Source: Syngnathus acus (Eukaryota > Chordata > Actinopteri > Syngnathiformes > Syngnathidae). Taken from it: a stretch of 64,000 nucleotides of DNA. Made by a program: the position numbers and the translations under genes. Under the pieces are notes generated by a model. That model was not told where the DNA came from. It saw nothing but the letters and a program-made list of their open reading frames with translations, and made no database searches. Below, piece after piece: positions 1-13,223 of this stretch. The first letter of the stretch is position 1. Each line of letters starts with the position of its first letter. The stretch covers positions 15,367,976 through 15,431,975 of the forward strand of contig NC_051089.1 of assembly GCF_901709675.1 (NCBI RefSeq), written 5' to 3'.

Positions 1-1989
1 AATGTTTACGTTTCGCATTTAAATAACCCATACAGAAATACTTCCATTATGGTTTTATTTTTCTACTTTTACATCATTACTGTAAAGAAATTCAATTAAT
101 ACCATGATATGAATTTCAGGCCATAATCTCTATGCCCTCAGTCTAGGTTTGAAGTAGTCAGCTCTAACAAAAACAAGGATGGATTTATTTATTTATTTAT
201 TTATTTACATGTTACATATATGCTCAAAGAGCATGTAAAGTACCAGTTGCAATTTTGGAAACACCCTCTAATTCTGTGTTGTTGTTGATTTTCATTATCA
301 AAAATTCCCTGAATTGTGAAGAAATACTCATGAAGAAATCTTGATGGATTTATTTGGAGAATGAAAACTTGCTACTCAAAATAGAATGCTTTATGATATA
401 GATTCTTCAAATAAGGCAACTTTTAACTTTGAACAACTTAGTGCTGTCAGTCAGCTTTATGAGGTGGATGATACTTTATGACCAGGAATGACTTTCAATA
501 AAAGTATGGGCAGATGAATGACTGGATGTTAGGAGCTAGTGCTAAATTTGTCCTCATCAGTTCTATTAAAAAAAAAAAGTCATTGTAAAACGATTTGAAG
601 GAAATTCTTCATGCCTGGAGTTGTATGCATAACTTGTAAGTAGCTGAACTTTGATCGTGAAGTTACAGTACAAATATTTGAATGCGATTCATTAACTGTG
701 ATTGAACTGAGATTTTATTTTTTGAAAACGCTTGAAGATCGTTTTCCGAAGCAAGCTGTGTGGCAGGTTTTTTTTGCACAACACTGACTTAAAGCATCTT
801 GTTCAAAGTTTTAATTATGTAGAAAATACTTGAATGTAAGCCATCAGAATAACATCCAAACATTTGTTGACAAGTTTATAAAATCAACTCTCATCAGTCT
901 GACAGTGTCAAGTACTTTCAGGGAATAATTACATAACATACTGCAGATTTTTAGAACGAACCATGCATACTTAATCAAACATTCACAGTTGCAAAATGAG
1001 TATTGGCTTAATGAGACTTTCGTTATCAGCGTTAGTCTAAACTAGTTTCCATGCAAGCGCGTCAAGTTAGCAAGCTAACGCTAGCTCGATAAAAACACTG
1101 GCGTGCTAAAGTCAAGAGCGACAACGCATGAAATAAGTGCGCTACACAACACAAGCATCACTTGCGCTAATTAGTTAGTGACCGTTTTACAATTCAAATA
1201 CCTTATGGTTCAAGCAGTCTTTGCACCAGAGTGTCCCTGCCATCCAGGCCAACTTCATGGAAGCTGCCTTCTTGCGCCGCACACTTGACAGGATCCCTGT
1301 CTAGCAACCGAAGGCAGGAATGCTCCGGCCGCAGCTGCCTTGGAGAAGCACAGCAGCCAACACTCTCGCTCCCCCCCCCCCCTTTTCTTTTTTTTTTTTT
1401 TTTTTTTTTGCTCCAAGAGCCACGTATGAAGTTCCTGCAGGGGAAAAAAGCTGGCGACGGAGAAAAGCAAGTATGACAAGGTGATGATCACGCCCCACAA
1501 AACAAAACACTTTGGGAAGGAATACCGTACATGCTGTGTAGGCTCGTGCGTGTTTTTGGACGCAAAGTATTGCAGAAGTCCCATGGCGTCCCATTTAATC
1601 ACAATAATGCTTTTCCGCTTCAAACTTACACAGGTTCAACGTGCACAAAAAAAAAAAAAAAAATTATCTGTGGATACAGGTACCAAAAGTACCCCCGCCC
1701 AGTTAAAGTACTGATTAAACATTTTATTTAAGACTGAATGGAAGTGCAATGGTGACGCATTTTGACAAGAAGGCACGAACCAAAAAAAAGTTTCCCTCGT
1801 TTATTAACTTGTACAGTGACTGCAGTGTATAGTGCTTGTCCTGAGAAGAACTCACTATGTAGTAGACTCTACTACCAAAAATTATAAAATCAAAGTGAAA
1901 ATTAAAAGACTAATGTTAAAAATATGATTGGAAAAAAAATATATATATATATATATACACAACTGCACGCACACACACACGCACACAGT
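1..1989. other. intergenic, no supported gene
   Basis: AT-rich DNA with a short (TTTA)n run near 183-207, a C/T homopolymer block at about 1370-1410 and an A-run near 1647. The stretch from about 1020 to 1370 has more CpG than its surroundings and could be the promoter or first exon of a leftward gene outside the window. The open frames here run through homopolymers and match no family I know. Confidence 0.4.
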
Positions 1990-2140
1990 ATTGGGCAAAT
2001 TACTTCCAAAATGCAATTAGTTAGAGTTACTAGTTACTTTTCCCAAAAAGTAATTGACTTACCAATTTATTTATTTATTCATAAATGTAGTCACTAGGGA
2101 AAGTAATTATTGCATTACTTTCTCAAAAGTGTTCAATGAT
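1990..2140. repeat. degenerate dispersed repeat fragment
   Basis: The stretch has repeated 'agttactagttactttt' and 'aaagtaatt' motifs. This resembles dispersed DNA-transposon fragments common in fish genomes. No ends or target duplications can be seen, so the class is not assigned. Confidence 0.3.
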
Positions 2141-2789
2141 GTAAAATGATTCAGATTTTTGAGCATGTGTCAATAAAGTTGCATAGAGTAGAACAGCATA
2201 GACCAGTACTTTATTTAACTTAATATTTATTGAACAACAAAGTAAAATAAGCATAAAATGAATAATAAATTGTCACACAACTTCCAGACAACTGAAGAGA
2301 ATTGTTCACACTGCATACTTTTCCTTACATACAGTCCTTGAAGCTGATTGGCTGACGCGAGGCGTTTTTTTGTGTTGCGTGTGGACGTGTCCCAAGCAGA
2401 TAATTAACGTGCCACATTTCACGGTTAGTGACAGTAATGGTAAAGTCTTTCAAAATATCTGTAGATCTACTTCTGTAATGAAAGTGAATACTTTTGATAC
2501 CTCTGGCCTTGAGCCACTTTGATTGGCGGGAGTCCAAATGGCTTCTTCCACCTGTGCAAATCTTGGAGAATACCTAAAGAAAGAAAACTCCATCCATGCA
2601 CAAAATTAGACTGCGTTTTACACTAGACGTGAGCTGGGCATGAAAATATAGCCAAACGAGTGTGTTGAACAAGACTGCCTTTTGACTTCAGCCTTGGCAA
2701 TGTATGATTTGTTCACCGAAGGCTCTGGAATTTACCCTTCGGTTCGTACTTGATGATCAATGACTCATCAACAAGTCTGGTCTCATTAC

Positions 2790-3262
2790 TCTCATTGCTC
2801 TTCTCTCTCTCCACCAAGAGCTCCTCAGGCGACTCTTCTGTGAAGCTCCTGAAGTATGCGGACGACACTACTCTCAACGGACTGATCCGGGACGGTGACG
2901 AGACTGCGTACAGACAGGAGGTGGAGCGGCTGGTCCACTGGTGCAGCCAAAACCACCTGGAGCTGAACCCGCTCAAGACCGTGGAGATGACAGTGGACCC
3001 TTCACCACTTCCACCCCTCACCATCCTCAGTAATGCTATTCTCACCACAGACACACGTTCCTGGGATCCACAATCTCACGGGACCTGAAATTGACCGGCC
3101 ACGTAGACTCTGTCCGGAAGAAGGCCCAGCAGAGGTTGTACTTTCTGGGACAGCTCAGGAAGTTCAAGCTGCCACAGGAGCTGCTGAAAACCTTCTACAC
3201 TGCCACTATCCAGTCTATCATCTGCACCTCCATCACCGTCTGGTTTGGATCGGCCTGAGGGA
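2790..3262 (+). pseudogene. fragment of L2-like LINE reverse transcriptase, frameshifted
   Basis: The first part, read in one frame, contains the reverse-transcriptase active-site box YADD (as KYADDTT) followed by a thumb-like segment with HWCSQNHLELN. The second part, in another frame from about 3058, reads FLGSTISRDLKLTGHV and then KKAQQRLYFL. This is the usual C-terminal region of fish L2-type ORF2 proteins, ending near TSITVWFGSA. The two parts are out of frame and some sequence between them is missing, so this is a dead 5'-truncated copy. It has no link to the flanking DNA. Confidence 0.75.
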
Positions 3263-3661
3263 TACATTGTAGTACCATTAGGTAGACATAACAGCGTAAA
3301 TGGGGAAAAAAACGTGAAACAATCCAAACGTTTAAAGTAGAAATGGATGGAGGGATGGTTTGTTGACTTGGAAGTTGCAAATTTGCCCACGGAAATGTAG
3401 CCACTGATCATTCTGCACTGTGATTTTGCAGTCATCTTTTCAGCACTGCCACTCATAAGGAAAGTAGCAACAGTGTTGATCTTAATTCCGACAAAATTAG
3501 GAAAAGAAAATACTTCCCAAAGACTGTTGAACATCAAGACTTTCAAAGATATTTTTGAAATCCTTGCCAGCTTCATAAAGGTTAACATTTCTTAATCGTA
3601 ATTCACCTGAGAGCTCTTTTTTGCAAGACATTGTTCCTTTCGAGAATAGCTAACCCCAAGA

Positions 3662-4050
3662 TCCCTCCCTCCCTCCCTCCATCCATCATCCATCAATTTT
3701 CTGTACCGCTTGTCCCCACGGGGGTCGCGGGCGTGCTGGAGCCTATCCCAGCTGTCATTGGGCAGTAGACGGGGGGGACACCCTGAACCGGATGCCAGCC
3801 AATCGTGGGGCACACAAAGACGAACAACCATCCAAACTCACCCTCACACCTATGGGCAATTTGGAGCACTCAATCAGCCTACCGAGCATGTTTTGTGGAG
3901 GAAATGGGAGTGCCCGGAGAAAACCCACGCAGGCACGGGGAGAACAGGCAAACTCCACACAGGGAGGGCCGGAGTTGGAATCAAACCCGCACCCTCTGAA
4001 CAGTGAGGCGGACGTGCTAACCAATGCCCAGTGTGCCACCTAACCGCAAG
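3662..4050 (-). repeat. SINE-like dispersed repeat with (ATGG)n tail
   Basis: On the minus strand the order is: a head with 'gttagcacgtccgcctcac', a middle with 'gtgtggagtttgcctgttc' and 'gtgggttttctccgggc', then 'gctgggataggctccagc', and a (GGAT/GGAG)n tail at 3662-3695. The same modules recur at 25.3, 26.2 and 39.0 kb. The head resembles a tRNA-like A-box region, but SINE status is inferred. It is the most complete copy in the window. Confidence 0.6.
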
Positions 4051-7000
4051 ATAGGGTGTGTTATTTTTATATGGCAGGGCAGTTCACACCCAACCACAGA
4101 GACATACTGTGACCTAATTTCAGCCTGGGTATATTCATTGATTGGGATGGGGTTGGCAGGCAACATGAACCAAAATGTTTTGTTTTTTACGTGGGTGGGG
4201 TTGGACTCGTCCTGATGCATACTGATTTCGGCCTGTGATGAACTGGCTGTTCGAGAATCTCCCGAAATTACAGATGGCCAACATGCTGCTGCCCCACAAT
4301 CTGGAGTCGTCACAGAACCTTTAGGGTTCACATACTTTTTCTGTCCTCCACTGTAAAGTTGCGTTCAATAAAAACATGAAAACATGTCATTGTTTGTGTG
4401 GTATTAGTCTAAGCAGGTACTTTTTGTCCATTGATGTGACCGAAAATTATGAGCAATTTCTGTAGTTCATCTACTTTTCTTGTGACTGTATATATTGTGA
4501 ATAGCTATCACTGTCAAATGGAATTGATTTTCAATGCTGATTAGTCTACACAAATGTCACCTTGATGAACTGTATCATAAGTACGTAATTTTATAGAGAG
4601 AATTATTATAATAATTGCTGTACTAATATATTGGATTGTTAGCAAGATATTGAGATATTGCCATCATGTAAATATGAAAATATGAAGTTATTACATCCTA
4701 GACAAAATAAATTGAATAAGCATCTTGTTGATAGGAAGAAAACTTTAACAATATTTAATGGACATATTCAAACGAATATTCAAATGATTATAGATTTTAA
4801 AAGAGCTGTTCGTTTTATGCTCAACAAATATTTGCTTCTTGGCTCTGCTACTAGTTAGAATAATAACAAATTCTTTATTCTGTTTTGGCCCTAAAGTAAA
4901 AGAGGTTGGGTGACCATTACTGTCTCAATAATATGAAACAATTTCCACCCTAAAAACTGGCAAGTTTCATGATTTGTAAGTTGTACTACTACAGTTTTTA
5001 TCTTTTTTTACCTAAGCATTTAATAGACACATTTTTAAGAGACTAAATTGTGGGGAAATAATGATTTATGTCTCCTTTAATATTTATCAGACAGTTTTCT
5101 TTATTATTAGACTTAGAAATTAATGTCAAGTATTTTGCGACACCCTGTATCTGACAGACAATTTGCTCTTTGAGGTTCATGTGTCAGTTTCTACACGCTC
5201 CACACTCCAGACTCTACTTGTTCCCTAAGGGGTTGTTCCCTAAGGGGTTAAATAAACCATAATTGTTAAAATGATAAAGTCAAGCCACACAACCGCACAA
5301 CTTATTTAAAAATGCTTTTTCTTATTGTGAAGTAGAGTCAAATTATTATATCCTTCTTCATCATTATCCAAACAATCACAAGTTAAAATGTTTTCCCAAA
5401 ACAAGACAAGACACTTTTCAGCAAGCACATTGGTATTTTGTTTTTTACAGTGTGTTGAAAATGACTGCATTGTGAGGCTATCTATATATTGGATGTACGG
5501 TGTAATGGGGGGCTCACCTGCTCTGTAATCATTCATTAAATGTGTCCTTTCTTGAACACTATATTATTCCCATTTATATATACGTACATGAAAAATAAAA
5601 GTTTTGAATAGATTTGAACTAGTTTAGGTTTGTTTCCGGCGGAAGCACAAGCAGCTGATTTATTATTTTGTATGGATTTCTAATAGAAATAATTGGCTAT
5701 GTGAGCAAGTAAGCAGATAAAACAGCCTTCTTATTCACACCACAAACGAGCCAAGATAGCAGATCATGATGGAGAAAAAAAGTTAACTTCTCTTCTCGTT
5801 TCTTTGTGTCTCAGTGTCTGGCCACTAGGAGGTGTATCTAAAATCAATTCCCTGTACTGAGAGCAGGCAAGAAAACATCAAAACGTACCATTTGCATGAT
5901 TTTAAAAAGCAAAACAAAACACAAAAGACAAGATTGTAAATTTTGTACAACATAGGATACAACTAACTGTTAATTTACCATCACACATACCACAAAACAG
6001 TACAATCTAATACAACAAAACTGAAAACAATATATCCCTGTTTCATTCAGAGTCAGTATGATGGCACATTTATTGATGTTTACTTGTAATGTTTTTGCTC
6101 ATTTTAAAAGTAGATAACTGTTCATGATTTGGTGTGCAGTACTGAGATATGAAGATAAAACCAGCAGAAATAACACGATTCATATCTGCACTGAATCATC
6201 CTTGTCTGGCTTAAGCAACATGAAAAAAAGAGGAACTTGATTGTGCGGATGGATGGGGGTGACTGTCCTACTATATGGTATACATATCAATATGTGCATT
6301 TTCTATTTGTACAAGTTAAGTAAACAGTGAAGAGTGTGTTGAAATAAAGTCAATAATGTATTGGAACAGCAGTCTATGCTTGCCTCTTCATACACTCTTA
6401 TCTTAATCTTTTTTAGTCTCGTGTGTATGAGTGATTGTGTTTGTCCATGTGCCTTGTGATTCACACTCGTCTAATAATATCCCACGGCCTTGGCTGAGGG
6501 TTGATGTCGAGGAGTCCAAAGAAAATGAGGAATCAGGAATAAGAAGTGAGAGAGCTGGATGTCCCCGACAACGCATGTCAGGCAACTGTTCCATTTCATT
6601 GTGAAACAAATAATGGCCACTGAAACCCCTGCTGCTGAGTGTCAGTCAACAACAACGGTCTTCCTTGTGTGCTGTCCTCCCACAGAAATGAAATACATTT
6701 ACATTTGTAAAAATAACCATAGTTGAACTCGACGCTATTTTAGTCCATAAACCAAGTCAAGGACAAAGTGTCATCTTTATGGCAATTCAATTTCATTTGA
6801 TGAAGAAGGTATGCTACTATTTAATACGGATTTTTTATTTTTTTTTACATGTAATTTCTTTCTTCTGTATTATTCATTCCGAGTTAATTTTATCATGAAC
6901 TGGAAAAGATGTAGAATATCATAAAACTACATATTTTTTAAGTTCTTTTATCCAAACATATATGGTGCTTTCAGTAAATTCACAGTTGTGTTTCATTTCT

Positions 7001-9807
7001 TTCTTTCATCTTTTAAAAGTGTATGCCACAATTTAAAAAAAGAATATATACGTATACAATAAATATTTTGTTCAATACAGTTAACTGGTAGAGTCTCGGA
7101 TCACTGTGGACTAAAACAACATGTTCTGTAGGAAGTTTGTCACCTTCTTGTTTTAATAAGGAAGAAGAAGAAATAGGAGAAGAAGCCTTATGGTACTCAA
7201 CATAAATTGGCAGAATTAAGGAAGTTTTTAGTTCCCCTGCTAATTCAGAGATATATAGAAAGCTGCATTTTTCAACCACCTTTGGCAATTTGCTTCTCGT
7301 AGTTAACCAAGTGACTTTTATGGGAGCGTATTCACTGACCACTGGATGATTTACACAGCAAACTGGTAAGACCAAATAAGTTTTGCTTTTAAGGGCGACC
7401 GTGGGCGTTGCCTTTGAGGGACATGCTGATGATTTAGTATTACTGTCTATTCTATGGTCGAATATCACAAAGTGGTGACATATCTCTATACAAGTGGTGA
7501 CCACTATATATTTGAAATACTATTTACCAAAGACCACATCTCCTGAGCTGTGTTTAACCCGCAGCTTAATCACTTTATGATCATTTACACTACTACCTCC
7601 GAGCTATTTTTAGTTCTTATTCTTGTTTCACTTGCATATCATCGTACTTTTAATGATTATTAACACCCAATTTGAGATAATATAAATGACAAATGCAGGT
7701 AGATTAAATTTAAAGTTGCTATGTAGAATGCATTGTTAAATTTGACAGAAAAAAATGGGTTACCTTAGAAGTCAAACACTGTATCATAATTAAAAATTAA
7801 AGGGCATTTTATTTAATTCACAAAGCACCATGGAGTCATTCAATCATTAGTGTCACATTGAGACAATTTTCAAGTGGGTTTAACTGCAGGTTTGATGTTG
7901 CTGGGCAAGCAGTGACAAAAGTATAAATATTTCTATGAATAAAATCTAATGCTAATGTGATGTTAAATCTGGCTTTTATATGCTTTCAACAAACAAAGAG
8001 GTTACTTTTCAACTGCATTTCTCAAGACACAATGTTGAGCGAAGGTGATTACGAAATATTAGCACTACCACAGAATTTTCAGAGTTTAGACATCAACCAG
8101 ATCTCAGTCTGGCTAAACTGATGTTCTGCAGAGGAGGAGCGCAACACTTCCTGTTGCGACGTTGCCTGTATCCTGTTTTCCACAGTCAGTGGTCATGCGT
8201 GTCATTCCCCTATGCAAACTTGTGTGGGCACAATCTCGTGATCCTGTGCAGCAAGCTTCTGAAACTCCAACACGGGAGACTCCGAATGTCCGTGATAGAA
8301 ACTGTTGATGTCAGCTACATGGGTTTTGCAATTTTGCAGTCAGTTGACAATTACAAAGTGACACTTTTAAGAGCCATTACTGCATAAAAGGCCTCAAATT
8401 CCTTGTGTACTCGAACTAGATTATCCATTTTGAGATTTTCTTAAAATCCATGAATATTGGGGATGTAAATTAGAGTCCTTGCAAAATGAAAATAAAAACA
8501 TCTTATAAGTTTGACACACCAAAGAAATACCAATAGAAACAGTAGACATATATATCTATATCAGTATAGGATTTCTTTCCTGTTTAATTTTTAACTCTGT
8601 GTTGTCATCACATTGCAATTATAATTGCAATTGTTGTTATTACTACTAAAGGTCAAATGTTTTGACATTTTCAGATGAAAATGGTGATAATAGTAACCTA
8701 TTTAAACCACGGTTGGTTAAAACGTATTCACAAGTAATTAGCAATACCCCTGTCAGCAAATTATTTGCAATCATAGGAACATTGTACTGCAAGAGTTTCT
8801 TTGACAAGCTAAGCCACCCTAATACTGACTATGACTAAGAATGATAGGCTGTCTTCATTTCTCAATGCAATGTCGCTTACGCTTGCAAAACTGACGTCTT
8901 TTTTATTTTGACAATCTGACTTTGTTTGAATTTGTTGCGGTGAAATGTAAAAACGCCAACACAGTCCTTCTGAAGTCAAATACTAACATTTTTGTGCCAA
9001 CAGTAGCAGCTGCCTGAACCTTGATGGAAACTAATCAAACACAATCTATTGAGTTAGAATATGTTGTGTCATGTTCAAGCAGCAAACAATCCGACAAGCC
9101 ACTTCTGGTAAGAGGGCCAAACTGTTAGACCCCACCATTAAAAGTAAGACATTTGAGTCTACATTTGTTGGCTGAGAGTTGAAAACAAAACAAAAAACTT
9201 AAGAAAAGACAATACAGACGGATGGATGAATAGATAGACATTCCTGTCACTAGATAATAGATAGGCATTCCTGTCACTTGCTGTGACGGACCAAATGTTC
9301 GTATCTGGAATTTGCTCGCTGCATATCATCATCACAATGAAGTACATGCTAAACGTGTGATAACCTTGACACCTCCACACTGGCCCCCACTCTTGTGGTA
9401 ACACACAAGCTATTTTAACTGTTTGTATGGCGCAACAATCAGAGAGTTTAATCTTGATACTTGAAAACGGAGAAGTACGTATTTTACAGAACAAACCAGA
9501 AAATAATGCTTGGTCACAGCTACTGCTGCAGAGTTACAATCATGTCCGTGAGTAAGTTACAGTGTGTTTGAAAAACTGTAATCCATTATGCAAACTTTAA
9601 ATGCCACATTTTGTGTTGAAGTTAAAGTCGAGGAAGAAGCTGAAGGTTCAATAACCTTGGATTATGAAAAAAACGCTTTGAGCATATATTAGGCCTATGT
9701 TGAACATCTTGTCAACAAATCGTGACACTTGCACAGATTGTAATGTAAATGAAATGTTTTGATGTCACTGAGCTTTGTGGAAGGTAACAAAGTGCTTTGC
9801 CTTCAAT
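4051..9807. other. intergenic, no supported gene
   Basis: About 5.7 kb of AT-rich unique-looking sequence. Open frames are short and have no recognisable domain or plausible splice structure. A small direct duplication, 'ttgttccctaaggggtt', lies near 5219-5250. I see no RNA gene. Confidence 0.4.
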
Positions 9808-10142
9808 CAGGGGTGTCAAGCTCATTTTTGTCACAGGCCGCATCGTAGTAATGTCCTTCAGAGGGCCAGCATGACTGTCCTCCCTAATAAATTCATGAAC
9901 AGTATAGGCTACACAACAAACTGATGAATAACTAGTTTTGAAATCACAGACTAGTAAAAACTCTTCGAATATTTTAAAAATATGAATGTAATAAAAATTG
10001 CTAGCAATATTTCTGTTTTTTTAAAAGTGAAGACAATTTCAGTACTGACACATGAAGTCAATTGACAATTTGTCTTCGCGGGCCACATAAAATGATGTGA
10101 TCGGCCATATCCGGTCCCCGAGCCTTGAGTTTGACACCTATG
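9808..10142. mobile_element. non-autonomous hAT-type MITE, copy 1
   Basis: Termini are CAGGGGTGTCAAGCTC on the left and GAGTTTGACACCTATG on the right, an imperfect inverted repeat starting CA and ending TG. The flanking octamers ccttcaat (9800-9807) and ccttagat (10143-10150) agree at 6 of 8 positions, as expected for an aged 8-bp hAT target duplication. There is no transposase ORF. Two relatives lie at 36050-36385 and 61446-61788. Confidence 0.75.
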
Positions 10143-10337
10143 CCTTAGATACTATACTATACTTAGATACTTAGGTAATATATTGTTCCAAGCCATTATT
10201 ATAGTCACACTGAATAATAATGCTTTTCACATTATAGCTTTGTATTAATATTTTTTTAATTTACAGTACAACAGCATACAATGAATAGTTTGTAGCACAC
10301 CTCGCTTTTGTACATTCGCACATTAGTAGACATATTA

Positions 10338-10412
10338 GTAGTTAGTAGTAGTAGTAGTAGTAGAAGTAGTAGTAGTGGTAGTAATAGTAGTAGTAGTCGT
10401 AGTAGTAGTACT
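10338..10412. repeat. (TAG)n trinucleotide microsatellite
   Basis: Interrupted (TAG)n run. On the other strand it gives a spurious poly-leucine reading frame, which is not a gene. Confidence 0.85.
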
Positions 10413-11559
10413 AGCAGTTTTGTTTTCTTAATGTACATTTCTTTCAGATTGGTAGAACTGAGCACCAAATGTGTAACTACAATTTGATTTTTCTTTTGTC
10501 CTATTCTTTGTACATATAATTTTGATTATTGTCACACTCTGTTGGATGCTTTTTATTTTCTATTCTAATTATACAAAACGTGCTTTCTGTAAAACCCAAT
10601 GTTTTATTTGTTTTTGCTTCCTCCCTTCTACAACAGAGAAAAAAACTAACGAGACATCCAACTCTTATTTGAAGTCAGGATCATCCTACCACTGTGACAT
10701 GTACATCGATTTATTGTAAGACATTCATAGAACCAAATCCGAAAGAAAAGTTTCCAGTTCCTCATTTTGCTTTTATGCCGCTGTGGTTGTGCACTGCAGA
10801 AAACACATTACTAGGGAACATTACATTTAAGATATTGCTATGGATAAACTTGTATGATTTTACATTTAGTTAAAATTTGACTATTTAATGTGTTTGTGTG
10901 TTTTCTTATTACCGGTTACTACTTATTATCAGTGACATATTTTTTATTGGAAAACTGTATGTGTTTATTGAACCCTGTAAAGCACTGTGGATTATTTATT
11001 TTTTTTGCCTGAAATGATCTTGTGGTACTTGAAAAAATGTAACCTGTATGCTTTATAGAATGTTTCCAATTCTCTAAACTATAATGTTGGACTTTTCAGT
11101 TGTTTCTTTAGAGGGACTTATCAGCAGTTTTGTGCTGCAAAGTATGTCAGAAGCCATGATGACTCACATATGGAGCACCAACAGAAATCTTCCACGAGGT
11201 TGCTGTTATAGTGAGGCCATCATAATTCCCAAATTATGCAACCGAAGGTCCGCACAATATCAAGTATGTAACTGTATGTACCAATAAATTTGTTCCAAAT
11301 TTATGATTGCAAAAAGATTTCCCTTTAAAAGCCAAACTGCTTCTCCATGCTTCATATATGAAATTTCTTCATAAAGGTGATAAAAATTGTACAAGTGAGC
11401 ACATGCTAAAATAATCCATTCAGCTGACATCTGAGTCATGTCTAGATGCTGCTAAAAGTGTGACTATAGCAGTAGTGTTCCTTGGTGTGCAAGACATCAT
11501 TTTAGTGAGGCTGTCGGTACATTTGAGAGGTTTCACAAACTTAGACGACATTCAACCAA
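10413..11559. other. intergenic, no supported gene
   Basis: AT-rich sequence with only short open frames and no recognisable domain or repeat boundary. Confidence 0.4.
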
Positions 11560-11795
11560 GACATCCCAGGTTCGCCACACCAAACAATTGAATAAACAGT
11601 AATACTTTATTTTCTACAGTCAGAAACCTTCATCGGGGATGGCTATATCTTGGTCTAACCTGATTGTAGTATGTCACTTAATCACGTGGACATTGCCCCC
11701 ACTCGCCTGTTATTTTGGAGTCATGGTCTCTTCACAGATGAATCCCAATTTACCCCGTACCGGACAGATGGCAGACAGCAGGTGTGGCATTGACT
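11560..11795 (+). pseudogene. Tc1-like transposase relic
   Basis: Near 11728-11795 the plus strand reads LFTDESQFTPYRTDGRQQVW followed by a stop. This is the region around the second catalytic aspartate in Tc1-type DDE transposases (F[ST]DES.F ... DGR..VW). Upstream DNA from about 11560 looks like the preceding part but carries several stops and frameshifts. No terminal inverted repeats were recognised. It is a decayed fragment. Confidence 0.6.
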
Positions 11796-12687
11796 TGGCA
11801 AGGGTCTATACATAATTCCTGGAAGCTGCAAGAAATTTTTTTTTATGGAGGCCAGCATGTCCATAACCATAAAGGTGTTTTGTCAGAATAAATTATTCAA
11901 ACCACAATTCCAATGACGACAGGGTGTTGTGTAAAATGTAAATCTTTCATACACCTTACTACCAGATGTGTTGAGGGAGGAGCAAGCCTATAATATAGCA
12001 ATTCCCTGTAAAATCTGGCCAATACTGCATATTCTCCCATACTTTGGAGGTTGAAGTACATCAAGCACCCTGGAAAGATGAAATGTATATTGCCCTTTGG
12101 ATACAATTGTAGTACATGTCACACATATTAATGGTAATACAAATAAAGGCCCATTTATAAAATGACACTGGTGAGTAAAATCTACTAAAGAAAACCTCTT
12201 AGAACCTGCTTTTTGTTTGGACGGAGATGGCATTTTGAGGGAATGAATACAAACAAATTTGAAACCACCCTCCAAAGTGGAAAGGTTATTAAACTTAAAA
12301 CTCCAATTAGACCAGCTCAAGGCACATAGGGCACGTGACAAACATGTGCCAATACAGGGTAGTAGACAAACTTGTTTGATTATACCCATTCGTCGGCCCT
12401 TCAAGGAGCTCTGGCTGTTCTAATAACGCAACGGGAGTCTTTCCAACAATTTTACAGACAGTTTTTTAATTTTTTCGGTTTTCGCGGTGCAGGTCATCAG
12501 TGTAAAATGCAGAAACGAAGTGAGATTTTACGCATGCACACTTGCATACATGATGGACTTCCATAACTCCCATGAATACTCAATAAAATTCCACACACTT
12601 GCATGATCGTATGCACACATATTTTCTCTGATAAACGCGAAATGCAAAGTGAAGGTAAGACGCCACTTTTACGTCTTCTGTTCCGAT
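11796..12687. other. intergenic, no supported gene
   Basis: No coding or repeat structure that I can support. The stretch ends at the 3' tail of the LINE. Confidence 0.4.
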
Positions 12688-13223
12688 TGTTTAGTTTAGT
12701 TTAGTTTAGTTTATTGTTTAGCACATATTATTATAACAAATAACAGTGCAGGGAGGGAGACGAAGCCTAGGGCTTGTAAGGAGCTCCACTCCTGTATAAT
12801 CAAAGTGCACAACAAACAAAGTGCTGTGACATCAAATATTATTCAAGTGTTTAAGAAAGAAAAAAAATAATAATAATATATATATATATATATATAAATG
12901 AATAAACATCAATGAATAAACACAAGCATAACTAGCTAAATATTAAATCGTCATATTTATATATGCATATATACGAAAGTGAACGTATACATACATAAAC
13001 AAATACACTATACAAAATGAGAAACAAGAGAAACAAAATTTGACACTTTAGTGATGTTGAAACAATCAAAAAACACCAGGTAAGAAAATAGCTGAGCGGA
13101 AGCAGAAGAACTGCAAACAGAAAATAACAAAACAAGGAAGAATCAGGGTATAAATAGTGGTTTAAGTTGATGTTCTTAGTATGGATCAGCTGAGTGCGGT
13201 GGAGTAATTTTGGACTGGTAGGA

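Noticed and set aside
1255-1623. 122-codon minus-strand frame with a hydrophobic segment and poly-Lys
   Set aside because: It runs through a long homopolymer, matches no family I know, and the poly-Lys comes from a T-run.
2750-3088. Host gene encoding the YADD-containing protein
   Set aside because: The motif set is a LINE reverse transcriptase, broken by a frameshift and deletion.
3662-4050. tRNA gene in the SINE-like head
   Set aside because: Only a loose resemblance to an A-box; no cloverleaf could be drawn.
7013-7504. 163-codon minus-strand open frame
   Set aside because: No domain, no splice context and low-complexity composition; a frame of this length can occur by chance in 64 kb.
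8121-8387. 88-codon plus-strand frame
   Set aside because: No family resemblance, and no splice partners were found.
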